Assembly (NCBI GenBank): GCA_003543035.1 | Contig: DPJL01000125.1 | Coordinates: forward strand, 1 to 11,576 | Source: Micromonosporaceae bacterium | Lineage (GTDB): Bacteria; Actinomycetota; Actinomycetes; Mycobacteriales; Micromonosporaceae | Reading direction: 5' to 3' | DNA: 11,576 nucleotides | Shown: positions 1-6,507 of the stretch, one piece after another | Layout: each line of letters opens with the position of its first letter | How positions within the stretch are numbered: the first letter of the stretch is position 1 | Notes under the pieces: generated by a model | Database searches by the model: none | Seen by the model: only the letters and a program-made list of their open reading frames with translations | What the model was told of the DNA's origin: nothing | Program-made: the position numbers and the translations under genes

Positions 1-288
1 GCGTCCGAAGGCCTGCCGCGAGATCGCGCGGATCAGCTTGCCGCGATCGCCTCAGGGTTGGCCAGTCTCACCGACGGGGCCGCTCGTTGCCTGACGTCCG
101 GTCTGGTGCGCCAGACGGTGGTCGACATGGACGGAGGCGTGTTGCTGCTGCTTCACGTTGCGGACAAAGCGCTGTTGACTGTCGTGGCCGGCTCGGGCTG
201 CGATCTGGGGCATGTGGGATATGAGGCGACGATGCTGGCCAAGCGGGTTGGCGCGATGCTTGACCCGGACACCAGAGCCCCCGGCTGA
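1..288 (+). CDS. Roadblock/LC7 domain protein (CvnB-like), 3' part
   Basis: The frame is open from the first base of the window and ends at TGA 286-288, so the true start lies upstream. About 95 residues are visible. They match the C-terminal half of actinobacterial roadblock/LC7 proteins: a helix with LPRDRADQLAAIASGL, then SLTDGAARCL, a beta-hairpin around VVDMDGGVLLLL, and the final GCDLGHVGYE helix. In the conservon systems of Streptomyces this family (CvnB) works with a sensor kinase-like CvnA, a DUF742 protein CvnC and a small GTPase CvnD. It is thought to modulate the GTPase, as MglB does for MglA. Here no CvnC or CvnD follows; the next gene is on the opposite strand, 8 bases away. It is therefore either a stand-alone roadblock protein or the end of a shortened conservon. 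The family is recognised with good confidence; the partner is unknown. Confidence 0.85.
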   Translation, partial: ASEGLPRDRADQLAAIASGLASLTDGAARCLTSGLVRQTVVDMDGGVLLLLHVADKALLTVVAGSGCDLGHVGYEATMLAKRVGAMLDPDTRAPG

Positions 289-302
289 GTCACCGCTCAG
301 CT
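283..302. terminator. Hairpin between convergent genes, possible bidirectional terminator
   Basis: GCTGAG (284-289) pairs perfectly with CTCAGC (296-301) around a six-base loop, and G283-T302 can add a wobble pair. A short T run (302-304) follows on the plus strand. The stem contains the TGA of the roadblock gene (286-288) and the TGA of the minus-strand remnant (297-299). The position between convergent genes suits a shared terminator. The stem is short and the T tract weak, so termination is inferred, not shown. Confidence 0.4.
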
Positions 303-641
303 TTGCGGCAGCCGGATCGCTTTGCCGAGAGCCACTGCGGCGTAGCCAACCAGCAACAGGCCCGCGCCTGTGCCAACCACGGTGCCGGCATCAACGCCTG
401 AGGCGAGCGCGGTGACGAAACCGGCGACTGCCACCGCGCACATCGCTATCCCAAGCGGCAGCAGCATTTCGTCGCGAAGCAATGGTGCCAAGGGGAAGAA
501 GTGTGCGCCGACAACGAGGCAGACCCAGACCGGGATGAATTCGGCTTGCCCCACCACGATGAGCACCGCGGCACCGATGCCGGCGGCGGCAAACTCAAGG
601 GCGACAATGATTCCGTAGCGGCGGCCCGCGGGGAACCTACA
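297..641 (-). pseudogene. 5'-truncated small integral membrane protein
   Basis: Read on the minus strand, the recognisable protein starts near base 641 with FPAGRRYGIIVALEF and runs to TGA at 299-297, about 114 residues. It has four hydrophobic segments: IIVALEF to VGQ, IPVWVCLVVGAHFF, LLPLGIAMCAVAVAGF, and VGTGAGLLLVGYAAVAL. From memory, similar actinobacterial membrane proteins of unknown function have this RRYG...EYIPVWVC...HFFPLA pattern preceded by another 50-80 residues with a further membrane segment. Here the upstream frame stays open to about 1067, but its residues are low-complexity and Arg/Ser/Pro-rich and lie opposite the MFS gene. No ATG or GTG with a ribosome binding site lies near the homologous part; only TTG codons without one (683, 698, 722) are available. 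I read this as a gene that lost its 5' end, perhaps when the sugar locus was joined here. A short intact gene with an unusual start (TTG 683 or CTG 647) remains possible. Confidence 0.5.
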
Positions 642-657
642 GCACAGAGTTGAGCTA

Positions 658-702
658 TTGACGTGGCGGGGCGTTGCCCTCAAGCTTTGGTGAAACAATT
701 TC
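658..702 (+). promoter_or_regulatory. Possible promoter and inverted repeat upstream of the MFS-GH1 pair
   Basis: A -35-like TTGACG is at 658-663. The best-spaced -10 candidate (AAGCTT, 682-687, spacer 18) is poor. Just downstream, GAAACAATTTC (692-702) is a small inverted repeat (GAAA-N3-TTTC) that could be a regulator site. It does not match the two 14-base operators near lacI. This is weak support, recorded because a promoter is expected here. Confidence 0.22.
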
Positions 703-721
703 GGATTTGGAGACGCGGACA

Positions 722-1978
722 ATGATTGAGGATCTGCGGTTGGTTCAAGAAGATGAGCCGACGACCAACGTCCGGCCTCGCTGGATCGGGTTCTTTTCCC
801 TTGCCGTCGCGGGGACTTTCGTCGGCTGGTACGGGCCACTTCAGATCCTGTTGGCGCGCCAAGCGGAAGCCATCTCGCCCGGTGGCAAAGAGAATCTGCT
901 CGCGTTGGTGGCCGGGGTCGGCGCCGCCTTCTCGATGGTCGCCAATCCGTTGTGGGGAGCGATGTCCGACCGCACGACATCGCGCTTCGGCAGACGGATC
1001 CCATGGGTCGCGGTCGGTTCGGTGCTCGGCGCCGCCAGCCTGCTCGTGCTCGGGTCGGCTTCCTCAACCCTCCTTCTGATCGCCGGTTGGTGCCTGGTGC
1101 AGACCGTGCTCAACGCGCCGTTCGCGGCATTGTCGGCGGCCATTCCGGATCAGGTGCCGGTCGGCCAGCGCGGCGCGGCAGGCGGCTACTTTGGCGTGGC
1201 GCAGATCGTCGGCGTGATGATCGGCACCGGCTTGGCCGTGGTTGGCATAGAGCTATTTGGAAATACCTTTGGCGGGTACCTGATCTGCGCGGCCTTCGTA
1301 GCAGTAGCTTGGATCCCCTATGCGCTCTTGCGCCGCGATCGTGTGCTGGCCCGCGAGGATCGGCCTCCGCTGGACCGGGCCGGGTTCGTGCGCGGCTTCT
1401 GGTTGAGCCCCCGGCAATATCCGGATTTCGCCTGGGCCTGGCTGACCCGGTTCCTGATGAATCTCGGCAACGCCATCGCGTTGCTGTATCTGTTGTTCTT
1501 CCTCAAGGACGCCGTACACCTGGCCGACCCGGAGACCGGTGTCCTGATCCTCACCGTGATCAATGCGGTGACGCTGTTGATTTCGGTGATGGTGGCCGGT
1601 TTCTGGTCGGATCGCGTCGGTAAGCGCAGAGTCTTCGTGTTGTGGTCCGGGATCATTATGGGCATCGCCGCCTTCATGCTTGCGGGTTGGCAGACATGGA
1701 CGGGTGCGATAGTCGCGGCGGCCATCCTCGGCATCGGGTTCGGCGCTTACACCTCAGTCGATTTCGCTTTGCTCACACAGGTTTTGCCCGCCGCGGTCGA
1801 CCGTGGCAAGGACCTCGGCGTGCTGAACATCGCCAACGCTCTGCCACAGGTGCTGGCGCCCGTGCTGGCCGCGCCCATCGTCACTCAGCTCGGGGGATAC
1901 TCCACCCTCTACGCTGTCTCGGCGATTGTCGGTCTCATCGGGGCTGTGCTCGTTTACCAAATCAAGTCGGTTCGCTGA
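722..1978 (+). CDS. MFS sugar transporter (SUT/GPH-like)
   Basis: 418 residues with about twelve hydrophobic segments, in the size range of MFS carriers. The loop between helices 2 and 3 carries the signature GAMSDRTTSRFGRR (residues 79-92). This resembles the SDxxTSRFGRRxP loop of sucrose/SLC45 and GPH-type sugar:cation symporters more than a generic MFS motif A. The second half has the matching GFWSDRVGKRRVF loop. The likely role is proton- or cation-coupled uptake of a di- or oligosaccharide at the cytoplasmic membrane. ATG 722 was chosen because GGAG lies at 709-712 with 9 bases of spacing; an in-frame TTG at 674 has no such site and would add 16 polar residues. The GH1 gene follows 23 bases downstream, so the imported sugar is probably the GH1 substrate. 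The substrate itself cannot be read from sequence. Confidence 0.9.
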   Translation: MIEDLRLVQEDEPTTNVRPRWIGFFSLAVAGTFVGWYGPLQILLARQAEAISPGGKENLLALVAGVGAAFSMVANPLWGAMSDRTTSRFGRRIPWVAVGSVLGAASLLVLGSASSTLLLIAGWCLVQTVLNAPFAALSAAIPDQVPVGQRGAAGGYFGVAQIVGVMIGTGLAVVGIELFGNTFGGYLICAAFVAVAWIPYALLRRDRVLAREDRPPLDRAGFVRGFWLSPRQYPDFAWAWLTRFLMNLGNAIALLYLLFFLKDAVHLADPETGVLILTVINAVTLLISVMVAGFWSDRVGKRRVFVLWSGIIMGIAAFMLAGWQTWTGAIVAAAILGIGFGAYTSVDFALLTQVLPAAVDRGKDLGVLNIANALPQVLAPVLAAPIVTQLGGYSTLYAVSAIVGLIGAVLVYQIKSVR

Positions 1979-2001
1979 ACCAGCAAGGGGACTAACACAA
2001 G

Positions 2002-3360
2002 ATGTTCTCAAAGGACTTTCTCTGGGGGGTTGCCTCGGCCGCATACCAGATCGAGGGTGCCGTGCGCGAGGACGGCCGGGGAGTGTCCATTTGGGACACC
2101 TTCACCGCGGAGCCGGGCCGGGTGAGGAACAACGAGACCGGGGACGTCGCCTGCGACCACTATCACCGCTATCGCGAGGACGTCGCTCTCATGAAGGAGC
2201 TAGGCGTCGGTGCCTACCGGTTCTCGATCGCCTGGCCGCGCGTCATTCCGGCGGGCAGTGGCCAGATAAACGAGAAGGGCCTGGACTTCTACGACCGTTT
2301 GATCGACGAGTTACTCGCCGCCGGGATCAAACCGGCCGCGACACTGTTCCACTGGGATCTCCCGCAAGCGTTGGAGGATATGGGCGGGTGGCTCTCCCGC
2401 GATACCGCTCTTCGGCTCGCCGACTATGCCACCGTTGTCGGGCAGCGACTCGGCGATCGCGTCCACATGTGGATGCCGTTGAACGAGCCGATGGTGTTCA
2501 GCATGTTCGGCTACGCGACCGGCCATCACGCGCCAGGCCGAGCCCTAGGCTTTGGCGCCCTGCCGGTGGTGCATCATCTGTTGCTCGGCCACGGACTGGC
2601 CACTCAAGCGTTGCGCGCGGCCGGATGCGGGAACATCGGGATCGCCTCGAATCATGCGCCGACTTGGCCGGCTTCAGACTCCGACGAGGACCGTGAGGCA
2701 GCGGAAACCTACGACACCCTCGTGAATTGGATGTATGCCGACCCGATTCTGCGCGGCGACTACCCCGATCCGCTTATCAGCGCCGGGATGCCGGAGGGCT
2801 GGGAGGAGGACATGGCGACCATCTCGACTCCGCTGGACTGGTTTGGCATCAACTACTACCAGCCGGTGCGGGTTGCCGCGCCCGGCTCGGAGGCGGGCGG
2901 CTCGGTCGCGATGGAGGGAGCGCAGCTGCCCGAAGGCTTGCCTTTCGAGCCAAGGGACATCGAGGGCTATCCGACGACGGGCTTCGGCTGGCCGATCGTG
3001 CCCGACGGTCTGCGCGAGATCGTCATGACCTTCCACAAGCGCTATGGCAGCGCCCTTCCGCCCGTCTACATCACCGAAAGCGGCTGCTCCTACCACGACG
3101 CGGTCGGCCCGGATGGCGCGGTGCACGACCAAGCGCGGGTGGACTACCACGACTCGCATCTGCGCTCGCTCAAGGAGGCGGTCGACGCCGGCGTAGATGT
3201 CCGTGGCTATTTCGCTTGGTCCATCACGGACAACTTCGAATGGGCCGCGGGATACCAGGAACGGTTCGGGTTGGTGCACGTGGATTACGAGACACTCAGA
3301 CGTACGCCGAAGGACTCGTTCTACTGGTACCAGGAAGTGATTAAGAGCCATGTTCGCTGA
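2002..3360 (+). CDS. Glycoside hydrolase family 1 (beta-glucosidase or beta-mannosidase type)
   Basis: 452 residues, full length for GH1, with no signal peptide, so it is cytoplasmic. The family landmarks are in order: FLWGVASAAYQIEGA at 6-20 (Gln17 sugar ligand), TLFHWDLP with His117, acid/base Glu162 in MPLNEPMVF, nucleophile Glu359 in VYITESG, and WSITDNFEWAAGY (Trp406, Glu413, Trp414). The nucleophile motif is ITESG rather than the commoner ITENG; the catalytic Glu is intact. GH1 enzymes retain anomeric configuration and release a terminal beta-linked glucose, galactose or mannose from short oligosaccharides. AAGGGG at 1985-1990 precedes ATG 2002, 23 bases after the MFS stop, so the two are probably co-transcribed. 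Beta-glucosidase is the default reading. Beta-mannosidase specificity is a reasonable alternative because the neighbouring genes concern mannose-rich glycans. Confidence 0.93.
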   Translation: MFSKDFLWGVASAAYQIEGAVREDGRGVSIWDTFTAEPGRVRNNETGDVACDHYHRYREDVALMKELGVGAYRFSIAWPRVIPAGSGQINEKGLDFYDRLIDELLAAGIKPAATLFHWDLPQALEDMGGWLSRDTALRLADYATVVGQRLGDRVHMWMPLNEPMVFSMFGYATGHHAPGRALGFGALPVVHHLLLGHGLATQALRAAGCGNIGIASNHAPTWPASDSDEDREAAETYDTLVNWMYADPILRGDYPDPLISAGMPEGWEEDMATISTPLDWFGINYYQPVRVAAPGSEAGGSVAMEGAQLPEGLPFEPRDIEGYPTTGFGWPIVPDGLREIVMTFHKRYGSALPPVYITESGCSYHDAVGPDGAVHDQARVDYHDSHLRSLKEAVDAGVDVRGYFAWSITDNFEWAAGYQERFGLVHVDYETLRRTPKDSFYWYQEVIKSHVR

Positions 3361-3373
3361 GCCGGCAGGCTTT
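3360..3373. terminator. Weak hairpin between convergent GH1 and ABC operons
   Basis: AGCC (3360-3363) can pair with GGCT (3368-3371) around GGCA, followed by two more T residues. It lies in the 20-base gap between the GH1 stop and the permease stop on the other strand, where termination from both sides is expected. The stem is only four pairs, so this is tentative. Confidence 0.2.
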
Positions 3374-3380
3374 GACCGCA

Positions 3381-4202
3381 TTAGCCCTTGATCGCTCCTT
3401 CTTCGACGCCTTTGAAGAAGAACCGTTGCAGGGTGGCGAAGACGACAACGATTGGCAGGAAGGCAATCATGGTGCCCGCGGCGATGAGCCGCGGGTTGGC
3501 GCTGAACGTGCCGTTGAGGTATTGCAGGCCAACGGTGAGCGTGTACTTCTCGGGGTTGGTCAGCACGATCAGGGGCCAGAGGAAGTCGTCCCAGGCACCG
3601 ATGAAGGCGAAGATGACTACGACACTGAGCATGCCCCGCACGTTGGGCAGACCCACGTGGATAAGGCGTTGCCAGGCATTGGCGCCGTCAACAACGGCAG
3701 CGGCATCGGTGTCGGCCGGGATGGCCTGGAAGGCGGTGCGCATCAGTAGGACGTTGAGCATGCCGATCGCGCCGGGCAGGGCCACGCCGAGGAGGGTGTC
3801 GGCCAGCCCGAGGCTGCGGATGGTGACGTACTGGGAGATGATCGTGACCTCGCCGGGCAGCACGAGGGTGGCGAGAAAGAGGCCGAGCACAAGTCTGCCG
3901 CCACGGAAGCGCAGCTTCGCCAGCGCATAGCCGGCCAGGGTTGCGCCGATCGCGTTGCCCGCCACCACAATGAACGCAACGATCAGCGAGTTGCGGCTGT
4001 AGGCCCAGACCGGAATCGTCTCCGCGACACTGCCGTAGTTGGCCAGCGTCGGGTCTTCCGGGATGAAGCTGGGCGTGAGGGTGTAGATATCCTCTTTGGC
4101 ACCCTTGAGCGAAGTCGAAAGCTGCCAAAGGAATGGGCCGACGGTGAGGACCAGCACAAGGACGAGCAGTGCGTAGCGGGCGACAATTTCGGGGCGCCGC
4201 AT
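3381..4202 (-). CDS. Carbohydrate ABC transporter permease, MalG type (CUT1)
   Basis: 273 residues, the usual size for MalG-type inner-membrane permeases. It begins with a hydrophobic helix (ALLVLVLVLTVGPFLW), has five further membrane segments, and ends GVEEGAIKG; a C-terminal EGAIKG-like tail is common in this subfamily. The EAA loop that docks the ATPase is at about residues 166-186 (DAAAVVDGANAWQRLIHVGLP). The ATG at 4202-4200 lies four bases beyond the TAA of the preceding permease gene, so translation is probably coupled and the two form the channel heterodimer. It is the last gene of the operon; no ATP-binding subunit gene follows. The imported sugar is inferred from context to be an N-glycan fragment. 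Confidence 0.93.
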   Translation of the reverse strand: MRRPEIVARYALLVLVLVLTVGPFLWQLSTSLKGAKEDIYTLTPSFIPEDPTLANYGSVAETIPVWAYSRNSLIVAFIVVAGNAIGATLAGYALAKLRFRGGRLVLGLFLATLVLPGEVTIISQYVTIRSLGLADTLLGVALPGAIGMLNVLLMRTAFQAIPADTDAAAVVDGANAWQRLIHVGLPNVRGMLSVVVIFAFIGAWDDFLWPLIVLTNPEKYTLTVGLQYLNGTFSANPRLIAAGTMIAFLPIVVVFATLQRFFFKGVEEGAIKG

Positions 4203-4206
4203 GGCT

Positions 4207-5118
4207 TTACGACGTCTTCCGGTTGAGCCGCAACAACATCAGCATCGGGCCGATCGTGATGACAAAGAGCAGCAGGCTTAGCGCCGACGCGTATCCGAGA
4301 TGGCCGGTGAAGCCGCGGCTGTACATCTGGATGAGCATCACCACCGACATATCCCGCCCGCCAGGCCCGCCCGTACCTTCGGACAGGACATAGAGCTCGG
4401 AGAAGACGCGTAGCGCCGATACAGATATGAGTACTGACACCAGAATCATCGTGTTGCGCACGCCCGGGACGGTGACAGAAAGGAACCGGCGCACCGGCCC
4501 GGCCCCGTCCACGGCAGCTGCCTCATGTAACTCCTTGCGCACGTTGCCCAACGCCGACAAGTAGATGATCATGTAGTAGCCGAGTCCTTTCCAGACAGTC
4601 AGGCTGATCGCGCTGAACAGCAACAGCCATCGGTCGGTGAGAAAGGGAAGCGGCCCTTCAAGAATGCGCAGTTGCTGAGCCAAACCGTTGACAAGGCCAC
4701 GCTCCTCCAGGACCCAGCCCCAGATCAGCGCGACCACCACAGCGGAAGCGATCACCGGGGTGTAGAAAGCGGTGCGGAAGAAGGTGATCCCCGGCAGCTT
4801 CTTCTCCACGAGAACGGCCATCAGCAACGGCAGGGCAGTCAGCAGCGGTAGGCAGACCAGCATGTAAATGACGCTGTTGAGTAGGGCGTCAGTCAGCTGC
4901 TCGTCGCTGACCAAGCGGGAGAAGTTGGCCAACCCGGTGAAGCGCCCGCCGCCAAGCGGTTTGGCATTGGTGAAGGCGAGCACCACAGTGTTGATCGACG
5001 GCCAAAGGTTGAAGACGGCAAGCCAAACGGCGGCGGGCGCGATCAGCAGCCACGGCGTGAACCAGCGCTGGTGCGCGATGGTGCCATGGGCCTGCCGCCG
5101 CTTGGATGCCACGGTCAT
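4207..5118 (-). CDS. Carbohydrate ABC transporter permease, MalF type (CUT1)
   Basis: 303 residues from the chosen start, with six membrane segments and the MalF-like opening WLLIAPAAVWLAVFNLWP. The EAA loop is at about residues 196-218 (ELHEAAAVDGAGPVRRFLSV). ATG 5118-5116 overlaps the TGA of the binding-protein gene (5117-5115) as ATGA, the classic coupled arrangement. A longer ATG at 5139 would overlap the upstream gene by 25 bases. AAGGA abuts the ATG directly, which is too close for good initiation. A GTG six bases further in (5112-5110) is better spaced from it and could be the real start, shortening the protein by two residues. Together with the MalG-type gene it forms the membrane channel of the importer. 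Confidence 0.92.
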   Translation of the reverse strand: MTVASKRRQAHGTIAHQRWFTPWLLIAPAAVWLAVFNLWPSINTVVLAFTNAKPLGGGRFTGLANFSRLVSDEQLTDALLNSVIYMLVCLPLLTALPLLMAVLVEKKLPGITFFRTAFYTPVIASAVVVALIWGWVLEERGLVNGLAQQLRILEGPLPFLTDRWLLLFSAISLTVWKGLGYYMIIYLSALGNVRKELHEAAAVDGAGPVRRFLSVTVPGVRNTMILVSVLISVSALRVFSELYVLSEGTGGPGGRDMSVVMLIQMYSRGFTGHLGYASALSLLLFVITIGPMLMLLRLNRKTS

Positions 5119-6392
5119 TCCTTGAGCAGTTGATTGCAACGTGAAACGGCGTCGTCCAATGCCTTCTGCGATGTTGCGCCACCGCTGATGGCGAGGCTGA
5201 ATTGCTGATTGATGATGTCGCTCATCGCCCCGTTGACCTCGACCGGCTGCAGCATGCGCGCCTGCGCGAGCGAGGTGAAAGCGATGACCTTCGCGTCCCC
5301 CGACGGTGTCCCATCGCTCTTGGCGAAGAACGGGTCGTTGGCGGAAGCCTTGGTGCTAGGGAAGATGTTCACCAGATGGGCAAACTTGGCCTGATTCTCC
5401 GCGTTGGTCACCCAGCGGGCAAGCGCGATCGCGGTCGGCAGGTTGCCGCTCTTCTTGGAGACCGAAAGCCCTTGCACGTAAAGCGGTGGCGTGCCGATTG
5501 CCTTGGAGGGGAGGACCTTCGTGGCAAGGGTCGGGTTGTCCGTCGCCAGGCTCGTGATGTAGTTGCCCCCGCCGGTGGTCCACGCGGCAACGCCGGTGCT
5601 GAAGAGCTTGGCATTGCCCGCATACTTGTCGGTCAGCACATCCTGGGGGAGCAGGCCGTCCTTGTATGCCGCCGCGTATTTGTCGAGCAGGGCAGCGGCT
5701 TGAGGAGTGTTGAAGGTGAAACTCTTGCCGTCATCGGACATGAGCTTGACTCCGGCGAGGGTCAGGTCACCCAATCCGGGTTTGCGGCTCATCAGGTACA
5801 CCCTGCCGGCTGATTTTTCTTTCATCACCCTGGCTTGGGTAATGAGCTCATCCAATGTGGATGGAAGCTTCGCCGGGTCCAATCCGTGCTGGGTCAGCAG
5901 CTCCTTGTTCCAGTAGTTGACGTCGGTGTTGAGATACCACGGATATCCGTAGACGCCTTCGTATCCGGCGTAGCGGTAGGCGGCGATCCCGCCCTCGACA
6001 TATTCGCCGGCAAGTTTGGGATCGGCCTTGCCGACGTCGAGCAGAAGGCCCTTCTTCACCAGCGGCAGCACGAAGTCCGGCGGCAGGTTGGTCACATCTG
6101 GCAGCGACCCGGCGGCCGCCTGGCTGAGCACCTTGTCGGAGTAGCCATCGCCCGGCTGGTCGAGCCACTCGACCTCGGTGCCCGGATACTGCTTTTCGAA
6201 GGCGTCGATGACGCCCTGCACATAATCGGTGAACTTCGGTTTCAACGCCCAGGTCTGCAGGCTGACCTTGCCTTTGATCTCGCCCGTGGTCTTCGCCTCG
6301 CCGGTGGGTTCGTCGCCACCCAGCCCGCAGCCCGCTAGTGCCATGAGGGTCGCGGCTGCGACAGCGGTTGCCCTCACCCAGCTTTTGCGCAT
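5115..6392 (-). CDS. Extracellular sugar-binding lipoprotein of ABC importer (SBP family 1)
   Basis: 425 residues. The N-terminus has MRKSW, a hydrophobic stretch and the lipobox LAGC with Cys22, so the mature protein is lipid-anchored outside the membrane. The rest follows the oligosaccharide-binding protein pattern: VSLQTWALKPKF strand, ALKPKFTDYVQGVIDAFEKQYPGTEVEW, a conserved YGYPWYLNTDVNYWNKELL stretch, and a helical C-terminus. ATG 6392-6390 is preferred over the open frame to 6458 because AGGAGA lies just upstream and the signal peptide begins exactly there. It heads the importer operon, overlaps the first permease by ATGA, and is divergent from lacI. A promoter and LacI-type operator lie upstream. 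The ligand is inferred to be the Man(n)GlcNAc released by the nearby GH85; the sequence alone shows only a sugar-binding family. Confidence 0.93.
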   Translation of the reverse strand: MRKSWVRATAVAAATLMALAGCGLGGDEPTGEAKTTGEIKGKVSLQTWALKPKFTDYVQGVIDAFEKQYPGTEVEWLDQPGDGYSDKVLSQAAAGSLPDVTNLPPDFVLPLVKKGLLLDVGKADPKLAGEYVEGGIAAYRYAGYEGVYGYPWYLNTDVNYWNKELLTQHGLDPAKLPSTLDELITQARVMKEKSAGRVYLMSRKPGLGDLTLAGVKLMSDDGKSFTFNTPQAAALLDKYAAAYKDGLLPQDVLTDKYAGNAKLFSTGVAAWTTGGGNYITSLATDNPTLATKVLPSKAIGTPPLYVQGLSVSKKSGNLPTAIALARWVTNAENQAKFAHLVNIFPSTKASANDPFFAKSDGTPSGDAKVIAFTSLAQARMLQPVEVNGAMSDIINQQFSLAISGGATSQKALDDAVSRCNQLLKE

Positions 6393-6426
6393 CGCGTCTC
6401 CTGTCGTTTGTGCGATCGGAGAATCA

Positions 6427-6440
6427 ATAAACCGGTCTAG
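6427..6440. promoter_or_regulatory. LacI-family operator at the importer promoter
   Basis: Read on the minus strand, this is CTAGACCGGTTTAT, an imperfect palindrome centred on CG between 6433 and 6434. It matches the site at 7535-7548 at 11 of 14 positions and has the AAACCGGT-type core typical of LacI-family operators. It starts nine bases downstream of the -10 box of the importer promoter, so a bound repressor would cover the transcription start. Confidence 0.7.
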
Positions 6441-6449
6441 TAGTTGGGG

Positions 6450-6479
6450 ACTATCCACCCGATAGACTCACCCCGTCAA
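6450..6479 (-). promoter_or_regulatory. Promoter of the ABC importer operon
   Basis: On the minus strand, TTGACG (6479-6474) is followed after 18 bases by GATAGT (6455-6450), a good actinobacterial sigma-70-type pair. The start would fall near 6443, giving a leader of about 50 bases before ATG 6392. The operator lies immediately downstream. Confidence 0.55.
6451..6465. repeat. Small inverted repeat in the lacI/importer intergenic region
   Basis: CTATC (6451-6455) and GATAG (6461-6465) form a perfect inverted repeat around CACCC. It overlaps the -10 box of the importer promoter. It may be a second protein-binding site or chance; it does not resemble the lacI-linked operators. Confidence 0.3.
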
Positions 6480-6507
6480 GAGCCTGAGAAATTTTTTGGG
6501 GGGTACG

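Noticed and set aside
692..702. GAAACAATTTC as a third copy of the LacI operator
   Set aside because: Its arms and CAA centre do not match the CTAAA/TCGG/TTTAG pattern. It is kept only as a weak unassigned inverted repeat.
674..721. TTG 674 as the MFS start
   Set aside because: It has no ribosome binding site and the extra residues look unlike a transporter N-terminus; ATG 722 has GGAG at the right distance.
642..1067. Open minus-strand frame extending the membrane remnant to 256 residues
   Set aside because: The added part is Arg/Ser/Pro-rich, lies opposite the well-supported MFS gene, and has no ribosome binding site. It is an antisense shadow.
952..1623. Long alternative frame within the MFS gene (223 residues)
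   Set aside because: It is Arg-rich without any domain pattern, typical of off-frame reading in high-GC DNA; the MFS frame has clear membrane segments.
2325..2338. AAACCGG half-site inside the GH1 gene as an operator
   Set aside because: Only one half matches and it sits deep in coding sequence, so chance is the simplest reading.
2674..3381. Minus-strand frame opposite GH1 (235 residues)
   Set aside because: It is antisense to a complete GH1 enzyme, with no domain pattern and no ribosome binding site recognised.
6393..6458. Longer start for the binding protein at 6458
   Set aside because: It would place 22 extra residues before the lipoprotein signal peptide and run across the operator and leader; ATG 6392 has AGGAGA.
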